This document shows positions 1 to 4,976 of a DNA stretch of 5,363 bases, piece after piece. The notes beneath the pieces are model-generated. The model saw nothing but the letters and a program-made list of their open reading frames with translations, searched no databases and had not been told where the DNA came from. Numbering within the stretch: position 1 is the stretch's first letter; each line of letters opens with the position of its first letter. The stretch is taken from assembly GCA_013205525.1 (NCBI GenBank), contig JABMMR010000020.1, forward strand, positions 1-5,363, in the 5' to 3' direction. This DNA comes from Burkholderiales bacterium. Its GTDB lineage: Bacteria; Pseudomonadota; Gammaproteobacteria; Burkholderiales; Burkholderiaceae_C. Made by a program: the position numbers and the translations under genes.

Positions 1-183
1 CAGTGGGACAGCGCCCAAAAAATGGTGGTGCTCAACGATATCCAACGCTTTGACGCAGAGTGTGTGAATCCACCGCTGAATGTGAAGTCTGAAGATTGGT
101 TGAAGTCGGGCTTTGCTGGCGCCAATTGCGATGCCAAGCCTGCAGCAGCGGCTAAAAAGGCCGATAAAAAACCTGCCAAATAA
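1..183 (+). CDS. C-terminal end of a probable ABC transporter periplasmic substrate-binding protein (partial)
   Basis: The reading frame is open from the first base and ends at TAA 181-183, giving the last 60 residues of a protein whose start lies left of the window. The fragment has a hydrophobic MVVLND stretch, a WLKSGF segment, two cysteines (fragment residues 21 and 43) that could form a periplasmic disulfide, and an Ala/Lys-rich tail (DAKPAAAAKKADKKPAK). The visible part carries no decisive domain motif. The assignment rests mainly on position: it ends 9 nt before livH in the same direction, and LivHMGF operons usually begin with a binding protein of the periplasmic-binding fold type I (Peripla_BP_6) class. 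Such a protein would capture the ligand in the periplasm and deliver it to LivH/LivM. The charged low-complexity tail is unusual for a binding protein. Another secreted or soluble protein remains possible. Confidence 0.6.
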   Translation, partial: QWDSAQKMVVLNDIQRFDAECVNPPLNVKSEDWLKSGFAGANCDAKPAAAAKKADKKPAK

Positions 184-192
184 AACCCCCCT

Positions 193-1089
193 GTGAACTT
201 AGCACTCACCATTGCCATTGATGGCGTGACCTACGCGTCATGGCTGTTCATCGTCGCCCTAGGCCTGACCTTGGTGTTTGGCGTACTCAAAATCCTTAAT
301 ATCGCCCACGGCAGCTTTTATGCCTTGGGCGCTTATGTCACCGCCAGTTTGGTGGCCCTGACTGCTTCATGGGGCTTGCCACCTGCGCTGTCTTTGCTGG
401 CCATGTTGGTGGCCGCGCTGGCGGTTGCGGCACTGGTTGCGCCCTTGGTCGAGCGCGGTTTGTTGCGCTTTTTTTATGGCCGCGATGAGGTCTTGTTGGT
501 GCTGGTCACTTACGCTATGTTTCTCATGATGGAAGACATCACCAAACTGATTTGGGGTGCCAATCCTTTTTATGTGTCCGAGCCCTATGGCTTGTTTGGC
601 AACATCGACATTGGCAGCCAGACCTATGTGGGCTATGACTTCATGTTGGTGGCTTTGGCGGTGGTGGTGGGCGTGGGCGTTTGGTGGGGCTTGAACCGCA
701 CCCGCTTTGGCAAGATTGTGACCGCCGTTATTCACAGCGCCGAGGTGGCTGCCAGCATGGGCATACAGGTCTCGCGCGTGTATATGTTTGCGTTTGCTGT
801 GGGTATTTTCTTGGCCGCCTTGGGCGGCGCATTTACCGCGCCCATGTTGTCGGTGCAGCCGGGCTTGTCGGTCGGCGTCATCATTATCTCGTTTGCGGTG
901 GTGATTATTGGCGGCCTGGGCAGCATCGAGGGCGCGGCCATAGGCGCATTGATCGTCGGCTTGGCGCGTGCACTGGCGGTGCATGTCTGGCCAGTGGCTG
1001 AGTTGTTCTCGGTGTATTTGGTCATGGCCTTGGTGTTGATGTTCAGGCCGCAAGGTTTGTTTCAACGGATACAGGCGCGAAAAATTTAA
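193..1089 (+). CDS. livH: Branched-chain amino-acid-type ABC transporter permease, LivH family
   Basis: This 298-residue, very hydrophobic protein of the LivH permease family (BPD_transp_2) would sit in the inner membrane and form half of the translocation pore with LivM. The family hallmark GLTLVFGVLKILNIAHGSFY lies at residues 24-43. A cytoplasmic loop with RTRFGKIVTAVIHSAEVA (169-186) corresponds to the EAA-like coupling segment that docks on the ATPase. A glycine-rich IIGGLGSIEGAAIGAL segment (238-253) and the C-terminal FRPQGLF (284-290) are also typical. About eight hydrophobic segments can be seen, and the length is normal for the family. The start is GTG at 193, chosen because it gives the usual MNLA N-terminus, the frame is closed by the upstream gene's stop 9 nt earlier, and the next in-frame start (GTG 226) would remove conserved sequence. 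No Shine-Dalgarno sequence precedes it, so coupling to the upstream gene is likely. The liv name reflects family only; the substrate is unknown. Confidence 0.93.
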   Translation: MNLALTIAIDGVTYASWLFIVALGLTLVFGVLKILNIAHGSFYALGAYVTASLVALTASWGLPPALSLLAMLVAALAVAALVAPLVERGLLRFFYGRDEVLLVLVTYAMFLMMEDITKLIWGANPFYVSEPYGLFGNIDIGSQTYVGYDFMLVALAVVVGVGVWWGLNRTRFGKIVTAVIHSAEVAASMGIQVSRVYMFAFAVGIFLAALGGAFTAPMLSVQPGLSVGVIIISFAVVIIGGLGSIEGAAIGALIVGLARALAVHVWPVAELFSVYLVMALVLMFRPQGLFQRIQARKI

Positions 1090-1092
1090 ACC

Positions 1093-2043
1093 ATGCCGCT
1101 CAGTGCTTTGTTGTTGCGCGCCTTGCTCGTGTTGCTGTTGTTGGCCGGCGTGGGGTATGTTCTGCCCTCTTGGATGCAATTCATGCTGACCATGGCCATG
1201 GCCAATGGCTTGGTGTCCTTGGGCATCGTCTTGCTCATGCGCGGTGGCGTGGTGGCCTTTGGTCAAGGCCTGATGTCAGCGATTGGCGGTTATGCCGCCG
1301 CCTTGTTGTTTTTGCACTGGGGCGTGACAGATGCCATTGTGTTGGCCGTCTTGGGAGGCTTGAGCGCCATGCTCATTACCGCCCCCTTTGCCCCCTTGTT
1401 GGCGCGTTACCGTGGCATTTTCTTTTCTATGCTGTCCTTGGCTTTTTCTATGGTGGGCTACGGCTTGCTTGTGAAAACCGAATCCTTGGGCGGCTCTGAC
1501 GGCTTTAATATGGGGCGGGTCACGCTGTTGGGACAAAGCTTGGCCGATGGCGAGGTGCGCTTTAGCTTGTATGCCACCACCTTGGTGTTGACGCTGGTGT
1601 GCTCGGTGTTGGCGCGGATTTATTTTTTGTCTAGCCGCGGCTTGGTCACGCGGGCGCTGCGCGACAACGAGTTGCGGGTGGAGTATTTGGGCGGCTCGGT
1701 GAGTCAGACCATGAGCTTGAATTTTGTGCTCGCTGCCTTCACCGCCGGCATGGGCGGCGCTTTGGCGGTGATGGCCTTGGGCCACATCGACCCCAACTTC
1801 AGCTATTGGACAAGCTCGGGTGAGTTTGTGTTTGTGGCGATTTTGGCGGGCAGCCAAAGCGTGGTGGCGGTCATGTTGTCGTCTTTGGTGTTAGAAGTGG
1901 TGCGCTCATTTTCCAGTGCCTATTTCCCCAACACCTGGCAATTGGCGCTGGGTATTTTTCTGTTGCTGGTGATCCGTTTCCTGCCGCTGGGCTTGGGCTC
2001 TTTGTGGAGCAAACCAGCGGCCAAAACAAAGGCGGATGCATGA
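1093..2043 (+). CDS. livM: Branched-chain amino-acid-type ABC transporter permease, LivM family
   Basis: This 316-residue inner-membrane permease is the partner of LivH. An N-terminal hydrophobic helix (about 5-24) is followed by the family motif GGVVAFGQGLMSAIGGYAAA (51-70). Next come RYRGIFFSMLSLAFSMVGYG (105-124) with KTESLGGSDGFN just after it (128-139), the cytoplasmic coupling loop RALRDNELRVEYLG (187-200), and a glycine-rich membrane segment around 217-230. Further hydrophobic segments lie at about 245-268 and 282-298, followed by a short basic tail. The order of motifs and the length are normal for LivM. ATG 1093 lies 3 nt after the livH stop. No Shine-Dalgarno sequence is visible, only an A/T-rich run just upstream, so translational coupling is likely. 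The stop TGA (2041-2043) overlaps the livG start in an ATGA arrangement. The substrate cannot be read from the permease. Confidence 0.93.
   Translation: MPLSALLLRALLVLLLLAGVGYVLPSWMQFMLTMAMANGLVSLGIVLLMRGGVVAFGQGLMSAIGGYAAALLFLHWGVTDAIVLAVLGGLSAMLITAPFAPLLARYRGIFFSMLSLAFSMVGYGLLVKTESLGGSDGFNMGRVTLLGQSLADGEVRFSLYATTLVLTLVCSVLARIYFLSSRGLVTRALRDNELRVEYLGGSVSQTMSLNFVLAAFTAGMGGALAVMALGHIDPNFSYWTSSGEFVFVAILAGSQSVVAVMLSSLVLEVVRSFSSAYFPNTWQLALGIFLLLVIRFLPLGLGSLWSKPAAKTKADA
2028..2032 (+). promoter_or_regulatory. Shine-Dalgarno site that fixes the livG start
   Basis: AAAGG lies 7 nt before ATG 2040, inside the last codons of livM. It supports ATG 2040 over the in-frame ATG at 2004, which would force a 40-nt overlap with livM and add 12 residues that do not look like an ABC ATPase N-terminus. 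Confidence 0.55.
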
Positions 2044-2813
2044 GCCAAGACCTCTTGTTGCAGGCCCAAGGCTTGAACAAGCAATTTGGCGCGGTGGTAG
2101 CCGCCCAAGATGTAAATGTGCAGGTGAAAGCGGGTGAGCGAGTGAGCCTGATTGGCAGCAATGGCGCCGGCAAAACCACATTTGTGAACATGATTACCGG
2201 CTATGTGCGCGCTGACAGCGGCAGCATTTGGCTGGGTAAAACCGATATCAGCCGCATGTCGCCACGCGACATTACCCGCTTGGGTGTGGCGCGGTCGTTT
2301 CAAATCCCGCAGCTCTACCCTAGCATGACGGTGCTGGAAAACATGCTGGTGGCTTTGGCTTGTCATGAAAACCGATTGTCCGCTTGGCGGCCTGCGGCTT
2401 CTGCTCAGCGCGTCATGCGGGCCGACGAGGTTTTATCGCGCTTTGGCTTACTCAAGCACCGCGAGCGTTTGGTGGCCGAGTTGCCCGGGGGTCTTCGCAA
2501 ACTCATAGATATCGCTTTGGCCATGACCGGCTCACCGCGTTTGTTGTTGTTGGACGAGCCCACCAGCGGTGTGGCGGCGGAAGAAAAATTTCCCATGATG
2601 GACACCATCATGCAGGCCTTGGAAGGTCAAGCGCTAACAGTGCTGTTTGTGGAACACGATATGGACATCGTCAACCGCTATTGCGAGCGCGTGGTGGCGT
2701 TTTACAGCGGGCGCATCATTGCCGACGACGTGCCTGCGGTCGCTTTGGCGCAAGCCGATGTGCGCCGCTACGTCACCGGCGAGCGTTTGCCCGAGGATGT
2801 GCCCCATGCTTGA
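2040..2813 (+). CDS. livG: ABC transporter ATP-binding protein, LivG family
   Basis: This 257-residue cytoplasmic ATPase powers the LivH/LivM pore, paired with LivF. Visible ABC motifs, in order, are Walker A GSNGAGKT (39-46), Q-loop Gln88 in ARSFQ, a signature region reading LPGGL (148-152) in place of the canonical LSGGQ, Walker B LLLLDEP (168-174) with Asp172 and catalytic Glu173, the D-loop region SGVA (176-179), and switch His206 in VEHD. The long insertion after the Q-loop and the length fit LivG. Signature variation is common in LivG proteins, so LPGGL is probably a subfamily trait and not damage. The start ATG 2040 forms ATGA with the livM stop. The 3' end overlaps livF by 8 nt. Both overlaps suggest coupled translation at matched stoichiometry. 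Membership of the LivG family is secure; the ligand is not known. Confidence 0.93.
   Translation: MSQDLLLQAQGLNKQFGAVVAAQDVNVQVKAGERVSLIGSNGAGKTTFVNMITGYVRADSGSIWLGKTDISRMSPRDITRLGVARSFQIPQLYPSMTVLENMLVALACHENRLSAWRPAASAQRVMRADEVLSRFGLLKHRERLVAELPGGLRKLIDIALAMTGSPRLLLLDEPTSGVAAEEKFPMMDTIMQALEGQALTVLFVEHDMDIVNRYCERVVAFYSGRIIADDVPAVALAQADVRRYVTGERLPEDVPHA
2793..2797 (+). promoter_or_regulatory. Shine-Dalgarno site that fixes the livF start
   Basis: GAGGA lies 8 nt before ATG 2806 and within the livG coding region. It supports ATG 2806 over the far-upstream in-frame ATG at 2647, which would lie deep inside livG and add residues unlike an ABC ATPase. Confidence 0.6.
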
Positions 2814-3447
2814 ACTGCGCGATGTGCATGTTGATATCGCTTCCGTGCAAGTCTTGCGCGGCTTTGGTATGCATCTGGCCAAAGGCCAAATGGCGGCTTT
2901 GGTCGGGCGCAATGGCGCTGGCAAAACCAGCACCCTGCGCAGCATCATGGGGCATTTGAAACTGCGTCAAGGGCAACTGCTGTTCCAAGGCCAAGACTTG
3001 GCACACATGCCCGCCCATGCCCGCGCCGCACTGGGCATTGGCTATATGCCCGAAGACCGCGGCTTGGTGCCCGAACTCACGGTGGAAGAAAACATTTTGC
3101 TGCCCCTGTGGGTTAGCCCCACGCTGTCTTTGAACCAGCGCTTGGCTTGGGTTTACGAGGTCTTGCCCGAACTCAAGGACATGTCGACACGGCGCGCCCT
3201 GCTGCTCTCAGGCGGGCAACAAAAACTCGTGGCGCTGGCGCGCGCCTTGGCGGTGGGCACGCGTTTGTTGTTGCTGGACGAACCGTTTGAAGGCGTGGCA
3301 CCCGCCTTGTCTATGCGCTTGTCAGAGGTGATTGGGCAGTTGAAGTCTACCGATTTATCGGTATTGATTGCCCAGTCGGATGTCAATCACGCCAATGATT
3401 TGTTAGACGCTCAGGTGGTGATAGAGCGCGGCGCGAACGCCGCTTAA
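2806..3447 (+). CDS. livF: ABC transporter ATP-binding protein, LivF family (short C-terminus)
   Basis: This 213-residue cytoplasmic ATPase is the partner of LivG. Motifs in order are Walker A GRNGAGKT (34-41), YMPEDRGLVPELTVEEN (80-96) where the Q-loop position carries Glu83 as is usual in LivF, the signature LSGGQQ (134-139), and Walker B LLLLDEP (154-160) followed by FEGVAPAL. The switch-histidine position reads LIAQSD (187-192), so it has Gln190 and lacks the Glu-Gln-Asn triplet common in LivF. The protein ends with VVIERGANAA. This is roughly 20 residues shorter than typical LivF proteins of about 234-237 residues, and it lacks the usual tail after the ERG turn. The other frames past the stop give no LivF-like continuation, so a frameshift is not evident. 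ATG 2806 overlaps the livG stop (ATGCTTGA). Last gene of the operon; its stop faces the convergent oxidoreductase gene 25 bp away. Confidence 0.92.
   Translation: MLELRDVHVDIASVQVLRGFGMHLAKGQMAALVGRNGAGKTSTLRSIMGHLKLRQGQLLFQGQDLAHMPAHARAALGIGYMPEDRGLVPELTVEENILLPLWVSPTLSLNQRLAWVYEVLPELKDMSTRRALLLSGGQQKLVALARALAVGTRLLLLDEPFEGVAPALSMRLSEVIGQLKSTDLSVLIAQSDVNHANDLLDAQVVIERGANAA
3428..3443 (+). terminator. Possible GC-rich hairpin at the 3' end of livF (weak terminator candidate)
   Basis: GCGGCG-CGAA-CGCCGC forms a perfect 6-bp all-G/C stem with a 4-nt loop, ending just before the livF stop codon. It is followed by TTAATA and not a true T-tract, and no T-run is found on the minus-strand side either. 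It could slow polymerase or protect the operon mRNA 3' end, but Rho-independent termination is not well supported. The stem may simply reflect the codons for Arg-Gly-Ala-Asn-Ala. No better terminator is visible in the 25-bp convergent gap 3448-3472. Confidence 0.22.
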
Positions 3448-3472
3448 TACCGCCTGACGTTACCTAGAAGCC

Positions 3473-4900
3473 TCAGTACAAAAACACCTTGCCCGGGTTC
3501 ATGATGTTGTTCGGGTCCAGCGCATGCTTGATGGTGCGCATCATGGCGACAGCACCCGCACCGGCTTCGGTCACCAAAAAATCCATCTTATGCAAACCAA
3601 TACCGTGCTCGCCGGTGCAAGTGCCTTCTAAAGACAAGGCGCGAGCCACCAATTGGTTATTCAAGGTTTCGGCGGTGGCGCGCTCTTGGGCGCTGTCGGG
3701 GTCGATCAAATAACCAAAATGGAAATTGCCGTCGCCCACATGACCGACCAGAAAATACGGGATGCCAGACGCGTCTACTTCGGCGACCGAGTCCAGCAAG
3801 CAATCAGCCAAGCGTGAAATAGGCACACAGGTGTCAGTGCTGATGACGCGGCAACCGGCGCGGCTTTGCATGCCCGCAAAGTAGGCGTTGTGACGCGCTG
3901 TCCATAAACGGGTGCGCTCTTCGGGGGTGGTGGCCCATTCAAATGCATGGCCAGCAAAATCGTTGGCGATGTCTTGCACGCTCTCAGCTTGCTCTTTCAC
4001 GCTGGCGGGTGAGCCGTGAAACTCCATGAGCAGCATGGGCTGCTCGGGCAAACTCAGCTTGGAGTGGGCGTTGACCATGCGCACCGCGTTCGCGTCAATC
4101 AATTCCACGCGGGCAATCGGTATGCCTATTTGGATGATTTGAATGGTGGTGCGCACGGCGGCTTCGATGCTGGGGAAGGAGCAGGTGGCCGCCGACACGG
4201 CTTCGGGCAAGGGGTAGAGCTTCAAAGTGATTTCGGTGATGACGCCCAGCGTGCCTTCACTTCCCACCATCAAGCGGGTGAGGTCGTAGCCAGCCGAAGA
4301 CTTGCGTGCGCGCGTGCCCGTGCGAATGACTTCGCCGCTGGCGGTAACGACTTCCAGTCCCAAAACATTTTCGCGCATGGTGCCGTAGCGCACCGCGTTG
4401 GTGCCGCTGGCGCGCGTGGCGCTCATGCCGCCAAGGGTGGCGTCTGCGCCCGGGTCTATGGGGAAAAACAAGCCCGTGCTTTTCACTTCTTCATTGACCT
4501 GTTTGCGTGTCACGCCCGCTTGCACGGTGACCGTCAGGTCTTCGGGGTTGATGGCCAGCACTTTGTTCATGCGCCCGAGATCTATGCTAATACCGCCTTG
4601 CACCGCCAGCAAATGGCCTTCCAGCGAGGTCCCCACGCCAAACGGAATGATGGGCACTTTGTAGGCGGCGGCCATGCGAACGGTTTGCGCTACATCGTCG
4701 GTACTCTGGGCAAACACCACAGCGGCCGGTGGCGGCACGGTGGTGTAGGCTGACTCGTCACGGCCGTGCTGCTCGCGCACCACCAGCGCGGTGCTGCAGC
4801 GCTCGCCGAAGTGGGCCTTCAATTCGGCAATCAACGCAGGCGGCACTTCGCGTTGGTTTACTTCGGGAATCAGGTGTTGGACGGAAGAGGGTGCATTCAT
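3473..4900 (-). CDS. dld: FAD-linked oxidoreductase, D-lactate dehydrogenase (cytochrome) type
   Basis: This 475-residue flavoprotein of the FAD_binding_4 / FAD-oxidase_C family would oxidise a D-2-hydroxy acid, most likely D-lactate, to the 2-oxo acid and pass electrons to a quinone or cytochrome acceptor. The N-terminal PCMH-type FAD domain (about 55-232) carries PFGVGTSLEGH (86-96), DPGADATLGGMSATRASGTN (149-168), RYGTMRENVLGLEVV (171-185) and GSEGTLGVITEITLKL (213-228). The C-terminal substrate domain has GHVGDGNFHF (386-395), with metal-ligand candidates His387 and His394, and TGEHGIG (429-435), with ligand candidate Glu431 and catalytic candidate His432. It closes with LDPNNIMNPGK. There is no signal peptide and no cysteine-rich Fe-S domain, so this is the short LDHD-like form. 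ATG 4900 has a strong Shine-Dalgarno. Glycolate oxidase GlcD and D-2-hydroxyglutarate dehydrogenases share the fold, so the exact substrate is uncertain. Confidence 0.9.
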   Translation of the reverse strand: MNAPSSVQHLIPEVNQREVPPALIAELKAHFGERCSTALVVREQHGRDESAYTTVPPPAAVVFAQSTDDVAQTVRMAAAYKVPIIPFGVGTSLEGHLLAVQGGISIDLGRMNKVLAINPEDLTVTVQAGVTRKQVNEEVKSTGLFFPIDPGADATLGGMSATRASGTNAVRYGTMRENVLGLEVVTASGEVIRTGTRARKSSAGYDLTRLMVGSEGTLGVITEITLKLYPLPEAVSAATCSFPSIEAAVRTTIQIIQIGIPIARVELIDANAVRMVNAHSKLSLPEQPMLLMEFHGSPASVKEQAESVQDIANDFAGHAFEWATTPEERTRLWTARHNAYFAGMQSRAGCRVISTDTCVPISRLADCLLDSVAEVDASGIPYFLVGHVGDGNFHFGYLIDPDSAQERATAETLNNQLVARALSLEGTCTGEHGIGLHKMDFLVTEAGAGAVAMMRTIKHALDPNNIMNPGKVFLY

Positions 4901-4907
4901 GGCGGCG

Positions 4908-4914
4908 TCTCCTT
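4908..4914 (-). promoter_or_regulatory. Strong Shine-Dalgarno site of the dld-type gene
   Basis: Read on the minus strand, AAGGAGA lies 7 nt upstream of ATG 4900. It is a near-consensus ribosome site and fixes the start codon. Confidence 0.8.
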
Positions 4915-4919
4915 GAGAT

Positions 4920-4934
4920 TTGCATTCTATGCAA
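4920..4934. promoter_or_regulatory. Inverted repeat TTGCAT-TCT-ATGCAA, candidate operator
   Basis: Two perfect 6-bp arms flank a 3-bp spacer, 5 bp upstream of the Shine-Dalgarno of the dld-type gene. The inner part has T-N11-A dyad geometry (T4921 to A4933), as in LysR-type regulator boxes, and it overlaps the best -10-like hexamer. A protein bound here could block transcription of the gene. No regulator gene is visible in the window, so the binding protein is unknown, and a short dyad can also arise by chance. Confidence 0.35.
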
Positions 4935-4954
4935 GAAGCCCAGTCTAGTGTCTC
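4924..4954 (-). promoter_or_regulatory. Weak sigma70-like promoter candidate for the dld-type gene
   Basis: On the minus strand TAGAAT (4929 to 4924) matches the -10 consensus at 5 of 6 positions. GAGACA (4954 to 4949) matches the -35 consensus at 4 of 6, with a 19-bp spacer that is longer than ideal. An alternative -10, TATAAG (4959 to 4954), has no reasonable -35. Transcription could instead read through from the SIMPL gene upstream. Confidence 0.25.
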
Positions 4955-4957
4955 TTA

Positions 4958-4971
4958 TAAGTCCGGACTTA
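4958..4971. promoter_or_regulatory. Perfect 14-bp palindrome TAAGTCCGGACTTA, candidate operator
   Basis: The site is fully self-complementary with no loop, so it is better read as a binding site for a dimeric regulator than as a transcript hairpin. It is nested with two shorter palindromes, CTTATAAG (4954-4961) and ACTTAAGT (4967-4974), making an approximate larger dyad with a 2-bp bulge. It lies about 58-71 bp upstream of the dld-type start codon, just beyond the -35 candidate, and 5 bp past the SIMPL stop. The even-length GT-CCGG-AC core does not match the GT-N3-AC form of FadR/LldR-type GntR operators. I cannot assign a regulator family. Confidence 0.4.
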
Positions 4972-4976
4972 AGTGC

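Noticed and set aside
148..152. Possible mobile element, CRISPR array or RNA gene anywhere in the window
   Set aside because: No terminal repeats, transposase-like frame, spaced direct repeats or tRNA/rRNA-like folds were seen on either strand; nearly all of the window is accounted for by conserved coding sequence. The coordinates given are only a placeholder.
1190..1201. 12-bp palindrome CCATGGCCATGG in livM
   Set aside because: It comes from Met-Ala-Met-Ala codons within a conserved membrane segment; coding constraint explains it.
367..1266. Long open frame of 299 residues on the minus strand across livH and livM
   Set aside because: It is antisense to two clearly recognisable permeases, is dominated by His, Gln and Ala, and has no recognisable motif. 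It is a product of the codon composition of the real genes.
2004..2039. Upstream in-frame ATG for livG, and likewise ATG 2647 for livF
   Set aside because: Both would force long overlaps with the preceding gene and add non-family residues. The starts at 2040 and 2806 have Shine-Dalgarno sites and classic stop/start overlaps.
4016..4753. Open frame of 245 residues on the plus strand within the dld-type gene
   Set aside because: It is the complement of a conserved flavoprotein coding region and has a low-complexity His/Ala/Gly-rich composition with no motif.
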